DNA from: Acinetobacter gandensis
GTDB lineage: Bacteria; Pseudomonadota; Gammaproteobacteria; Pseudomonadales; Moraxellaceae
Assembly (NCBI RefSeq): GCF_001678755.1
Contig: NZ_LZDS01000012.1
Span: forward strand, 1 to 64,000
Reading direction: 5' to 3'
DNA: 64,000 nucleotides
Shown: piece by piece, positions 26,779 through 36,130 of the stretch
How the letters are laid out: each line of letters begins with the position of its first letter
Position numbering within the stretch: the first letter of the stretch is position 1
The notes under the pieces: generated by a model
What the model was told of the DNA's origin: nothing
What the model saw: the letters and a program-made list of their open reading frames with translations, nothing else
Databases searched by the model: none
Translations under genes and position numbers: made by a program

Positions 26779-29196
26779 ATGAAAAACTGGGTCGACCCCG
26801 AAGCGAAAGCTGAAGCCGAACGTTATGAAAATCCAATTCCGAGTCGTACTTTAATTCAAGAGACGATTGAACAACTGAATACTCCCCTATCTCATGCTGA
26901 TTTTGTGGAGCACTTTGCAATTGCTGATCAAAAAAGTATTGATGCATTAAGTCATCGTCTGATTGCGATGGTTCGTGATGGTCAGTTGATGAAAGATGGA
27001 TTTAAGTTCCAGCTTGCAGCTGAGCAACCGACTCATGAAGCAACGGTTTATATCAATTCTAAAGGTATGGGAACTGCAAGTGTCAGCGGTTCTGACGACT
27101 TATTATTACCAGAGCGTGAGCTACGCCAAGTATTTAATGGCGACCGTGTTAAAGTACGTCAAACTTCAGTTGACCGTAAAGGTAAAGCGTGGGGCTTTAT
27201 TACTGAAGTATTGCAACATCGTGTTAAACAAATTATTGGTAAAGTGTCGGAATATGAGGGTGAATATTTTATTCAACCTGCCAATCCAAATGCACACCAA
27301 CCGATTACCCTCGAAAAAGAATTAATTGAACATGCCAAAGTAAAATTAGGCGATTCAGTGCGTGTCGAAATTGACGACTACCCAACCAAAGAAGAATTTG
27401 CGACAGGCCACATTATTCAGTCTATGGCGGACAAAGCAGATACTGAAATCATCATTCCACAAACCATTTTGGAATATGGTCTGCCTTACGAATTCCCTGA
27501 TGAAGTTCAAAAAGAAGCCGATAGCTTTAAAGAACCATCAGAACAAGATCGTCAAGGTCGTGTCGATTTACGTGATTTAGCTTTAGTCACCATTGATGGT
27601 GAAGATGCCCGTGACTTTGATGATGCGGTATATGCTGAAAAACGTCCGGGTGGCGGTTATCGTGTGGTGGTTGCGATTGCCGATGTGAGTCACTATGTTC
27701 GTCTAGGTAAACCATTGGATGATGAAGCGCAGGAGCGTGGTACTTCGGTGTACTTCCCTCACTTCGTTTTACCGATGTTACCAGAAGCACTTTCCAACGG
27801 TTTATGTTCGCTGAATCCAAACCTGGACCGCTTATGTATGGTTTGTGATTTGAATTTATCACGTGCCGGTCGTGTGACGAAATTTGAATTCTATCCGGGT
27901 GTGATGCATTCCAAAGCACGTCTGACCTATACCCAAGTTGCGGAATACTTCGATGGCAACAGTCAAGCCATTCCAGAAGACCGTGATGTACGTAAATCAG
28001 TCAATACTTTATTCCAACTCTATCAAGTCCTCAAAGGCTTACGTGCTGAACGTCATGCCATGGAATTTGAAACCGTTGAAACGTATATGACCTTTGATGA
28101 GCTGGGTGGTATTAAAGAAATCCTACCGCGTACACGTAATGATGCACATAAGCTAATTGAAGAGTGCATGTTACTGGCAAACGTTGCCGCAGCTGAATAT
28201 GCATTGAAAAATGAAATTCCGATGCTTTACCGTGTACATGAGCCACCAGAGTTTTCACGTATTCAAAAGGTTCGTGACTTTGTTAAATTGCTGGGCTTAC
28301 CGTTCCCTGAACAACCAACGCAAGCAGATTATCAAGCCGTAATTGAAGCAACCAAAGACCGTATTGATGCCCCGAGCATTCATGCCGTTTTATTACGCTC
28401 CATGATGCAGGCATATTATGGTGCCAATAATTCAGGACACTTTGGTTTAGCATATGAGGCTTATACTCACTTCACATCACCAATTCGTCGTTATCCTGAC
28501 TTATTACTTCATCGTGCGATTAAAGCACAATTGAAGAAAAAACCATATCCTATTTCAGGTGCTGCTTTAGATGATGCGGGTGAGCATTTCTCTGCGACTG
28601 AACGCCGTGCTGATGAAGCCTCTCGCTCTGTGACTACATGGTTAAAATGCCATTATATGCAGCAGCATTTGGGTGAAGAGTTTGTTGGTACCATCAGTGC
28701 AACAGCTGAATTTGGCCTATTCGTGACCCTCAAAGATTTGTACGTCGATGGCATGATTCATGTTAGCCAATTGGGTGATGACTTCTTTGTTTATGACCAA
28801 GCCAGTCAAAGTCTTGTCGGTCAAGCACGTGGTCAAGCCTTTAGTTTAGGAGATGAAGTCAAAATTAAAGTTGCGGGGGTAAATCTCGAAGAACGTAAAA
28901 TTGATTTTGAGTTAATTCAGCAACTGAGCCACGGTGGTCGCGCTATTCGTGCACGTGCGCCCCGCGTTGCCAAAGCTACAGCGAAAGAAGAAGTTTTTGG
29001 TGAGCGTAAAACTACGGCCAGCGAAGATGGAGAACAGCCCATACGACGCAAAAAAAGCAAATCGAAGCCCAGTTCTTTCGGCAAAAAACCTGCTAAAAAA
29101 TCTGCAGCAAAGTCTGAAACAAAGGCTAAAGATAAAGTGAAGAAAAAATCTAAACCGAAAAAGAAAAAATCCAATGCAAAATCATCTGCGGATTAA
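26779..29196 (+). CDS. rnr: Ribonuclease R
   Basis: Processive 3'-5' exoribonuclease that degrades structured RNA, takes part in rRNA quality control and helps trans-translation. An N-terminal helix-turn-helix (about 20-80) is followed by cold-shock domains and the RNB domain with catalytic aspartates in DGEDARDFDD (273-282). A C-terminal S1 domain (GTISATAEFGLFVTL) precedes a Lys-rich low-complexity tail of about 90 residues. At 805 residues it is close to E. coli RNase R (813). It is single, with its own terminator. Confidence 0.96.
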   Translation: MKNWVDPEAKAEAERYENPIPSRTLIQETIEQLNTPLSHADFVEHFAIADQKSIDALSHRLIAMVRDGQLMKDGFKFQLAAEQPTHEATVYINSKGMGTASVSGSDDLLLPERELRQVFNGDRVKVRQTSVDRKGKAWGFITEVLQHRVKQIIGKVSEYEGEYFIQPANPNAHQPITLEKELIEHAKVKLGDSVRVEIDDYPTKEEFATGHIIQSMADKADTEIIIPQTILEYGLPYEFPDEVQKEADSFKEPSEQDRQGRVDLRDLALVTIDGEDARDFDDAVYAEKRPGGGYRVVVAIADVSHYVRLGKPLDDEAQERGTSVYFPHFVLPMLPEALSNGLCSLNPNLDRLCMVCDLNLSRAGRVTKFEFYPGVMHSKARLTYTQVAEYFDGNSQAIPEDRDVRKSVNTLFQLYQVLKGLRAERHAMEFETVETYMTFDELGGIKEILPRTRNDAHKLIEECMLLANVAAAEYALKNEIPMLYRVHEPPEFSRIQKVRDFVKLLGLPFPEQPTQADYQAVIEATKDRIDAPSIHAVLLRSMMQAYYGANNSGHFGLAYEAYTHFTSPIRRYPDLLLHRAIKAQLKKKPYPISGAALDDAGEHFSATERRADEASRSVTTWLKCHYMQQHLGEEFVGTISATAEFGLFVTLKDLYVDGMIHVSQLGDDFFVYDQASQSLVGQARGQAFSLGDEVKIKVAGVNLEERKIDFELIQQLSHGGRAIRARAPRVAKATAKEEVFGERKTTASEDGEQPIRRKKSKSKPSSFGKKPAKKSAAKSETKAKDKVKKKSKPKKKKSNAKSSAD

Positions 29197-29207
29197 GGTT
29201 TAGAAAT

Positions 29208-29232
29208 AAAGAGCGCTTCGGCGCTCTTTTTT
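29208..29232 (+). terminator. rnr terminator
   Basis: AAAGAGCGC-ttcg-GCGCTCTTT stem with a UUCG tetraloop and T-run, 11 bp after the stop. Confidence 0.93.
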
Positions 29233-29358
29233 ATCTTTATAAAATCCCCATATTCCAAAATAGCTAGAAAAAACCAATTAAAAAGGACTGAGCCTTGATT
29301 TCCTTAGCTTGAAGCCTTACTTCTATAGTTAACACAAGAGATTAATGTAGACATCAAC

Positions 29359-31398
29359 ATGACTTTAGAAAAGGCAACATTACCTGTTCCACAATTTGAC
29401 CAAATCACATTGGAACAGCTGAAAGAAAAAATTCAAAGCGCCATTCAACAAGGTCAGCAATTTCTCAATGAATTAACAGAAGTCCCTGATTCGATTCAGC
29501 AACAACTGAATACCTTAGAACAAGTTGATCGCCTAGAAAATAATATGAGCGAAGCTTGGGGCGTGTTGTCACACTTAAATGCCGTGATGAACAATGCTGA
29601 AACCCGTGAACTGTATCAGTCCTTATTACCAGGCCTAAGTGAGTACTACACTCAACTAGGTCAACACACTGCTTTATATCAAACCTATCAACATGCGCAT
29701 GATAATGGTTTATTTGATACCTTCCCTGCAGCACAGCAAAGTGCGATTAAATTAGCACTCCGTGATTTCAAACTTTCAGGTGTGGCTTTAGAAGGCGAAG
29801 CCAAAAAGCGTTATGCTGAGATTTCAGCACGTTTGTCACAGCTATCATCAGACTTCTCCAACCATGTTTTGGATGCAACCCAAGCCTACTTTAAGCCTTT
29901 AACAGAAGCTCAGTTAAAAGGTTTACCTCAAGGCAGCATTGAATTACTCAAACAGTATGGTCAGCAACGCGAATTACACCAAGCTGTCGCAACATTAGAT
30001 TTTCCTTCATACATCGCAATTATGACCTATGCGGAAGATCGTGACGTCCGCGAAGCATTGTATAAAGCATATACCACTCGTGCGTCTGATCAATCTGAGC
30101 AAACTCAATTTGATAACACACAAGTAATGGAAGAAATTCTGCAACTACGTCAGGAAATGGCGACGTTATTAGGTTTTAATAACTACGCCGAACTTTCATT
30201 GGCCAGCAAAATGGCGCCCAATGTCGAAACGGTCGATCAGTTCCTCATTGAACTAGCAGAACACGCACGTGCACCAGCGGAAAAAGAAATTGCTGAACTC
30301 AAAGCCATCGCTGCACAGGACGGCATAACAGAGCTGCAACCTTGGGATGCAACCTATTATTCTGAAAAGCTCAAGGTCCAACAATTCAATCTGTCTCAAG
30401 AAGATCTCAAACCCTATTTCCCTGCACCTAAAATCATTCAAGGTTTGTTCAGTATCGTCAACCGTCTATACGGCATTGAAATTATTCAACGTGAAGCGCC
30501 AGTATGGCATACGGATGCTCATTACTTTGAACTTGAAGATCAAGGCCAAGTGATTGGTGGTTTCTACTTTGACCTGTATGCGCGAAGTGGCAAACGTGGC
30601 GGTGCGTGGATGAGTGGTTTCCGTTCTCGTATGCAAACTGAGAAAGGCTTACAAAAGCCAATTTGCTATATGGTGTGTAACTTTACCCCACCTGTAGGTG
30701 ACCAACCTGCACTATTAACCCATGATGAAGTCACCACTCTATTCCACGAGTTTGGACATGGTTTACATCACATGCTGACTGAAGTGGATAATATTGCTGT
30801 GGCAGGCACACATGGCGTGGCATGGGATGCGGTGGAATTACCTAGTCAGTTCATGGAGTTTTGGACGTGGGATCAAGAAAGTTTAGATCTACTCAGCGAA
30901 CATATCGAATCAAAACAAACATTACCTGCTGAGTTACTTAAAGCTCTACAAGATGCTCGTTTCTTCCAATCAGGTATGCAAACCTTACGTCAAATTGAAT
31001 TTGCCATGTTCGACTTAAACATCCATAAAGCAAACCCTGCTTTAGATGCATCTGGTATCCAATCGACCTTAGACGAAATTCGTCAAAAATATGCTGTTGT
31101 ACCAACTGTTAGTTACAACCGTTTCCAACATGGCTTCAGTCATATTTTCGCAGGCGGCTATGCAGCTGGTTATTATTCATACAAATGGGCAGAAGTTTTG
31201 GCCAGTGATGCCTTCGATCGCTTCGAAAAAGAAGGAATTTTTAACACTGCGACTGGCAAGTCTTTTAGACAATTTATTCTAGCAGTTGGCGGAAAAGATA
31301 CAGCACTTGATGCATTTATCAATTTCCGCGGACGCGAGCCAAAAATAGATGCTTTGCTTCGTCATCAAGGTTGGACTAACGCATCTAAAAACGCTTAA
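29359..31398 (+). CDS. prlC: Oligopeptidase A (M3 metallopeptidase)
   Basis: Cytoplasmic zinc metallopeptidase that degrades short peptides, including cleaved signal peptides. The HEXXH zinc motif is H463-E-F-G-H467 (TLFHEFGHGLHHML). The C-terminal M3 block FQHGFSHIFAGGYAAGYYSY is present in two adjoining parts. At 679 residues it has the standard length. It starts an operon with yheV (34 bp gap) and the 145-aa membrane protein. Confidence 0.94.
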   Translation: MTLEKATLPVPQFDQITLEQLKEKIQSAIQQGQQFLNELTEVPDSIQQQLNTLEQVDRLENNMSEAWGVLSHLNAVMNNAETRELYQSLLPGLSEYYTQLGQHTALYQTYQHAHDNGLFDTFPAAQQSAIKLALRDFKLSGVALEGEAKKRYAEISARLSQLSSDFSNHVLDATQAYFKPLTEAQLKGLPQGSIELLKQYGQQRELHQAVATLDFPSYIAIMTYAEDRDVREALYKAYTTRASDQSEQTQFDNTQVMEEILQLRQEMATLLGFNNYAELSLASKMAPNVETVDQFLIELAEHARAPAEKEIAELKAIAAQDGITELQPWDATYYSEKLKVQQFNLSQEDLKPYFPAPKIIQGLFSIVNRLYGIEIIQREAPVWHTDAHYFELEDQGQVIGGFYFDLYARSGKRGGAWMSGFRSRMQTEKGLQKPICYMVCNFTPPVGDQPALLTHDEVTTLFHEFGHGLHHMLTEVDNIAVAGTHGVAWDAVELPSQFMEFWTWDQESLDLLSEHIESKQTLPAELLKALQDARFFQSGMQTLRQIEFAMFDLNIHKANPALDASGIQSTLDEIRQKYAVVPTVSYNRFQHGFSHIFAGGYAAGYYSYKWAEVLASDAFDRFEKEGIFNTATGKSFRQFILAVGGKDTALDAFINFRGREPKIDALLRHQGWTNASKNA

Positions 31399-31432
31399 AC
31401 TAACGACCTTAGTTAGATTCAAGGTAAGTATG

Positions 31433-31648
31433 ATGACCATTAAACGACGTTTCATTGCAGGCGCTAAATGTCCAAAATGCCAGGCGATGGACCGGGTTGT
31501 CATGCTCACCTCTGGTGAAGACGAGTGGATTGAATGCATTGATTGTGGTTACAGTGAAAATCGACCGACTCATGTCGATCAACCTGAACAACCCGCCGTG
31601 CCAGACGATATCGGTGTGATCCAATTTAAGCCACGTCAGCCTAAATAA
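31433..31648 (+). CDS. yheV: YheV-family zinc-ribbon protein
   Basis: A 71-residue protein: MTIKRRFIAGAKCPKCQ start, Cys pairs C13/C16 and C35/C38 forming a zinc ribbon, and acidic C-terminal half. In E. coli, yheV also lies directly downstream of the oligopeptidase-type genes. The start could equally be ATG 31430 (one residue longer); AAGG lies 8 and 5 nt upstream respectively. The function is unknown. Confidence 0.85.
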   Translation: MTIKRRFIAGAKCPKCQAMDRVVMLTSGEDEWIECIDCGYSENRPTHVDQPEQPAVPDDIGVIQFKPRQPK

Positions 31649-31664
31649 AAATTAAGGTCAAACA

Positions 31665-32102
31665 ATGACAGAAGATCAAAGACATAATCCAAAATTGTTA
31701 GTTGGAATCATTGGGGGCTTAACCATTCTGATTGCAGTATTTTTTGCATATCAATGGTTCAGCAGCAATACTGAACAAAATAATGTTCATGAAGAAGAGA
31801 TGGTTACTAAGCCTGCAAAACCGGCTGTGGCTACGCCAATTGAATCTATGTCAGAAGCCTCAGCACCATTAGCTGAAACTGAAATGGTTAAACTGGTAGA
31901 AGAAAATATCACTGAACTTCCTGTTCCAGAGAATGCTTCCTTGGCGAAAGAAGAAATTGCCAAACTGGATGACATTCAATCTCAGTTAAATGATCAAGAA
32001 ACAACATTAAAGCAACAACATAATGATGCTGATGAGTTAATCAAACTCAAAGAAGAACAAATCAAATTACTTGAAGCGCAGTTAGCTCAACAAGCTAAAT
32101 AA
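31665..32102 (+). CDS. Single-pass membrane protein with coiled coil
   Basis: A 145-residue protein: one N-terminal membrane helix (about 11-31, LLVGIIGGLTILIAVFFAY), an acidic linker, then a predicted coiled coil of about 50 residues ending KLKEEQIKLLEAQLAQQAK. The topology suggests the coiled coil is periplasmic. No family is recognised. It follows yheV by 16 bp and is likely co-transcribed with prlC-yheV. Confidence 0.7.
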   Translation: MTEDQRHNPKLLVGIIGGLTILIAVFFAYQWFSSNTEQNNVHEEEMVTKPAKPAVATPIESMSEASAPLAETEMVKLVEENITELPVPENASLAKEEIAKLDDIQSQLNDQETTLKQQHNDADELIKLKEEQIKLLEAQLAQQAK

Positions 32103-32164
32103 TGCAGCAGTATAATTCGCACTATATGGGCTAGAATACCAACAGATATTCTGGCCTTATTTTT

Positions 32165-33046
32165 ATGTCTTACATCTCCAGTACACCCAACATTCCCAAA
32201 GCCATTGGCTTACTCATGCTTTCTGCATTGCTGTTTTCTTTAATGGGTGTTTGCATTCGCTATGCGTCACATACCGTGGACAATGCCAGCATTGTTTTCT
32301 TTCGTAATGTGGTCGGATTATTTATTTTTCTGCCTTTTATTCTAGGTAAAGGTACAGTATTTTTTAAAACTGAAAAACTCTGGATGCATACTTGGCGCTC
32401 TGTCGTCGGCTTGATTGCCATGTATGGATTTTTCTACGCCATTGCAAATCTAAAACTATCAAATGCCATGGTCTTTACCTATTCCTCTCCCATCTTCATT
32501 CCATTGATTGCTTGGCTATTTTTAAAAGAAAAAATGACAGCATCTATGCTGTTGGCCGCCATCGTTGGCTTATTTGGCGTGCTATTCGTCGCCAAACCAG
32601 ATGCAGGAATGTTTAACCAATTGTCTTTGATCGGCCTTACTGCCAGCTTCCTTGCTGCGATGGCGTTTGTCACTGTACGAGCCCTCACTGCAACCGAGCC
32701 ACCCGAACGTATCGTCTTTTATTTTTGCTTTTTCGGTACACTCATTTCAATGATTCCCATGTTTTGGCTGTGGCGACCATATACTTTAAAGGAACTGGCC
32801 TTTTTAATCGGTGCCGGTCTACTTGCCAATATCAGCCAAATTGTGATGTCCAATGCCTACAAATTAGCACCTGCAGGTCAAATTGGCCCTGTGAATTATG
32901 TCGCCATCATTTTTGCAGGTATTTGGGGATATTTGATGTGGCAAGAAGTTCCTGATCTATATAGCTTAGTCGGTTTTGCTTTTATCTTAATAGCGATTAT
33001 TTTGTGTAGTCCCATTTTACAAAGCAAACTAAAAAAATCCGAGTAA
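32165..33046 (+). CDS. DMT-family (EamA) transporter
   Basis: A 293-residue permease with about ten membrane helices in two EamA repeats. The first repeat includes LLSALLFSLMGVCIRYASH and the WLFLKEKMT hinge that marks the family. The substrate is unknown. It is not close in sequence to the other DMT gene at 20002. A bidirectional terminator follows. Confidence 0.87.
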   Translation: MSYISSTPNIPKAIGLLMLSALLFSLMGVCIRYASHTVDNASIVFFRNVVGLFIFLPFILGKGTVFFKTEKLWMHTWRSVVGLIAMYGFFYAIANLKLSNAMVFTYSSPIFIPLIAWLFLKEKMTASMLLAAIVGLFGVLFVAKPDAGMFNQLSLIGLTASFLAAMAFVTVRALTATEPPERIVFYFCFFGTLISMIPMFWLWRPYTLKELAFLIGAGLLANISQIVMSNAYKLAPAGQIGPVNYVAIIFAGIWGYLMWQEVPDLYSLVGFAFILIAIILCSPILQSKLKKSE

Positions 33047-33065
33047 CAAACGCTACAAACTAAAT

Positions 33066-33091
33066 AAAAAAGCACCCGAAGGTGCTTTTTT
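33066..33091. terminator. Bidirectional terminator
   Basis: AAAAAGCACC-cgaa-GGTGCTTTTTT, between the convergent DMT and TRAP permease genes. Confidence 0.92.
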
Positions 33092-33118
33092 AAGTTTTAA
33101 TGGGTTTAAGCCAAATTT

Positions 33119-35320
33119 TTATTTATACCAATCAAATAATTTGAAAATGTAAGGTGCGTACGTCACGATCAGTAGCGATGGGAACAATACCAAAATCGGT
33201 AAAATCCAACGCTCATAACGGTAGTAGAAATTGGTGTATTTCTCTTTTGCTTCCGCATCTGCTGCACGCACTTCTTCGTCCCCGACCGACAATCGCGTCA
33301 GCAAGTGATTCAATGCAACAGGTGGAGATACATAGCCCAACTCGAATGCAACCAATACAATCATCCAGAAATGAATCGGATGGATACCATTTTCATAAGC
33401 CACAGGTGCAATCGTTGCCGCCACTAGAATCACCGCACCAAATGGGTCTGTCGTCATTCCAATAATTGCCAGTAGAAGTGCAATGAATGCCAATGAAATG
33501 TAGATATTACCTAAATGTGTCGGTAACAATTCCACAATTTCAGTACGCTCGATTAAACCACCAACACTTGCTGAGAGTGCCATCAAAATAATCAAAGCAC
33601 CAATATGTCCAACCGTTTCAGAAGACGCATACCAAATTGAACTGCGGAACCCACGACGGTTGACCCCATGCCCACCATGTTCACGCATAAATTCAGATTT
33701 TTGTTCATGCTGCAAACTAAGCTGTGCATGCGCATCGACGGCCTGAGGTGTAAAACGATCTGAGAACCAGCGATCAAACATGATGTAGACAATTAAAATG
33801 ATAGGCAACACAACTGGTGCTGTGAACTCGTCCATTTGGGTGTCTAGACCGTATTTATAGAAAGCAATCACAATCAGTGTCAGTACGATGTAAGGGATTA
33901 CTGGAACGAATGCTTTTAACATGCCCGGAACAGCAACTTTTGGCGACGCAACACGGAAGCGCGTTTCAGCCAAGAACAGTGAAATACCGAGGAATAAAAA
34001 TGCCGTTAGCCAGAAGACATAAATACCATGATCAAATAATTCATCCGAGGTTACATGACGACTATCTAACATCGAAATTAAGATAATCAATAGACATGGA
34101 CGAATCACTACACCCAATGAGCCTGACATCGCTGAAACAGCCAGAGCAAACTGACGACGTGAACCTGCATTCCACACTTCTTTATAAATGATCGCACCTG
34201 CTGCAACAACGAAGATCCCCGATGCACCGGTATAGGCGGTAGGAATTGCGGCAGCGATTAGTATCAACCATGTCAATGTTTCAGGCGCTAGATTCCATGG
34301 ACGTAAAATTCCAAGGAACAAATCCATCACACGGGTTTGTGTCAGCAACATCCCTGCCCAAATAAACAGTGCAAGGTTTAAGAAAATGCCTGAGAACTCA
34401 ACCAACTGTCCAAGGTAAATCCCTTGCCCCATTGGATAATCCATGAAGAAGGTAAAGGCAATACCTGTGATAATGGCCATAAAGGCATATAAAGGTACAC
34501 TCAATAATGCCAAACCAATATTTCCGGCCCCTGGCTCTTTTGCTGCAGGTGGCTTGAAAAATTGATAAATACTAATCAGTGTGACAATTCCAAAGAGTGC
34601 TAACCACAACCAATATACTGCCAAGGTTTCATTGGTCGATTTCACCCCAGAGTTCAACACAGAATTGAATTGGCTATACACAGAGAATGTCAGTAAGCCG
34701 TTACCAATCGCCATGAACAATGCATAAACTTTATAATCCAAGCGAGTGGTCGGTGCACGAAGTCCGATATGATGGAATTTGACTGAAGCAGTAATCGCTG
34801 AAACCAAAACCATCAACAGTAAAATCAGGACACGGTTTTCAGAACCAAATTTAAAAATACCAAAGAACGTCGTTTCAATCGCACGGTAAGTACGAATACT
34901 TGGATGTTCATCTAAGTAATTTTTAGCTTTGTCATAAAATTGGAATTTTTCTTCACATTGCTGTACGCCCGCCATGACAGAAGCACGTACATCTGCTTCA
35001 GTCGCTGTCCCAAAAATATCAGCAAACTCATCAGCAGCATTGGCTTTCATTTGTGTTTGTACCAACGCATCTACGTTGGGGTGGCGGTCACAATCTGGCT
35101 TTGTGGGTTCCGCACGTAAGAATGAATATTGCATGCCAATGCTTTCATTGCCGTACAAACGCTCACCAGTACGTAAAAGCTGACCATGAATCATCTCCCC
35201 TGTACCAATAATCAATGTAAGCAGAAGCAAGATCAACACGACTAGAGTCGAAATCCATTCTGTCCAGACATAACGTAACAGCCCGACGATGCCGGATCTG
35301 TTGTGTTCATCATTTTGCAT
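33119..35320 (-). CDS. TRAP-type fused permease (DctQ-like + DctM)
   Basis: A 733-residue inner-membrane protein. The N-terminal part has a membrane helix (22-40), a soluble segment of about 120 residues that should be periplasmic with C77 and C122, and further helices resembling the small DctQ subunit. From about residue 265 the DctM-like large permease follows (GASGIFVVAAGAIIYKEV, SVGGLIERTEIV, ELGYVSPPVALN). Substrate is probably an organic acid, but no DctP-type binding protein gene lies nearby. The region from rhombosortase to this gene is all on the minus strand. Confidence 0.82.
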   Translation of the reverse strand: MQNDEHNRSGIVGLLRYVWTEWISTLVVLILLLLTLIIGTGEMIHGQLLRTGERLYGNESIGMQYSFLRAEPTKPDCDRHPNVDALVQTQMKANAADEFADIFGTATEADVRASVMAGVQQCEEKFQFYDKAKNYLDEHPSIRTYRAIETTFFGIFKFGSENRVLILLLMVLVSAITASVKFHHIGLRAPTTRLDYKVYALFMAIGNGLLTFSVYSQFNSVLNSGVKSTNETLAVYWLWLALFGIVTLISIYQFFKPPAAKEPGAGNIGLALLSVPLYAFMAIITGIAFTFFMDYPMGQGIYLGQLVEFSGIFLNLALFIWAGMLLTQTRVMDLFLGILRPWNLAPETLTWLILIAAAIPTAYTGASGIFVVAAGAIIYKEVWNAGSRRQFALAVSAMSGSLGVVIRPCLLIILISMLDSRHVTSDELFDHGIYVFWLTAFLFLGISLFLAETRFRVASPKVAVPGMLKAFVPVIPYIVLTLIVIAFYKYGLDTQMDEFTAPVVLPIILIVYIMFDRWFSDRFTPQAVDAHAQLSLQHEQKSEFMREHGGHGVNRRGFRSSIWYASSETVGHIGALIILMALSASVGGLIERTEIVELLPTHLGNIYISLAFIALLLAIIGMTTDPFGAVILVAATIAPVAYENGIHPIHFWMIVLVAFELGYVSPPVALNHLLTRLSVGDEEVRAADAEAKEKYTNFYYRYERWILPILVLFPSLLIVTYAPYIFKLFDWYK

Positions 35321-35462
35321 GAGTCTTCCTATTTTTTATTTTGGATGACTGCATCAACAGTTCATCCCTGTCCTTTTTGGCTTGAGTATTTCCTTCCTCT
35401 TGCCACACTGTTTTATTATTGCCTTTCAATGTGCATGAATTTGATCAGAATAAAAATGACAA

Positions 35463-35492
35463 TATGTATTTTCTTTTCTGTTTTTTTGTCAA
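35463..35492 (-). promoter_or_regulatory. Candidate promoter for the TRAP permease
   Basis: Minus strand: perfect -35 TTGACA (35487-35492), 18-nt A-rich spacer, -10 TACATA (35463-35468), about 140 bp before the start codon. This leaves a long leader in which I see no clear structure. Confidence 0.5.
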
Positions 35493-35511
35493 CTCTGTCG
35501 CTATTCAATCA

Positions 35512-36084
35512 TTATTTATCAATTAAATAGCTACCGACGATATAACCTATCGCAAGGATAACACCACCAATCACACCCAATAAATGCGCTTCCACCAATA
35601 CTGGACTGCCAATTAACTCTGCGGTTCCAGTATTCCCAATGGTATTTTCCCACACCAATTTTGCCAAGATTAGAAACAACACAAATGCGGCGAAATTACG
35701 CTCGCGTTTATACATGAGGTGCACACATGCAACTGCAACATAAGCACCATGTAGCACGCCAGATAATCCAGCATAGGCTTCAATATCAGGTAAAAAGAAA
35801 TAAAAGCTGAGACTAATCAGCGGCGATAAAATGAGTAAAATCGCAATGAAATGCCATACTGCGGCACGCGGAAAAATGAAGGGTAAGCAAATAAATGCCA
35901 ACATATTAAGGAAAAAATGAATCCAGCCTACATGCACCCAATGCGCAGTCCACAAACGCCAAAAGTCGTGAAATAAGGTATCTTGCCAATAAATGAAATG
36001 GTCTTTAAATACCTGTAAACATGCGCAAAGAGAAACGAAAATTGCTAAAAAAACAATTTTCTGTACCAAAAATTGTGTTTTCAT
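35512..36084 (-). CDS. rrtA: Rhombosortase-like rhomboid protease
   Basis: A 190-residue intramembrane serine protease of the rhomboid superfamily. Catalytic Ser108 lies in GLSGVLHG and His167 in VEAHLLGVIGG; the H56-x3-N60 loop (HFFLNM) precedes them. The short size and GLSGxxHG form fit rhombosortase, which processes GlyGly-CTERM proteins in bacteria with type II secretion. AGGAG lies 8 nt before ATG 36084; the upstream ATG (36090) has too little space. It begins 46 bp after the lipoprotein gene, in the same direction, so the two probably form an operon. Confidence 0.75.
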   Translation of the reverse strand: MKTQFLVQKIVFLAIFVSLCACLQVFKDHFIYWQDTLFHDFWRLWTAHWVHVGWIHFFLNMLAFICLPFIFPRAAVWHFIAILLILSPLISLSFYFFLPDIEAYAGLSGVLHGAYVAVACVHLMYKRERNFAAFVLFLILAKLVWENTIGNTGTAELIGSPVLVEAHLLGVIGGVILAIGYIVGSYLIDK

Positions 36085-36130
36085 TTTCATTTCTCCTGCT
36101 ACTTAGAGGTGGAGTTCAGAAAGTGAATGC

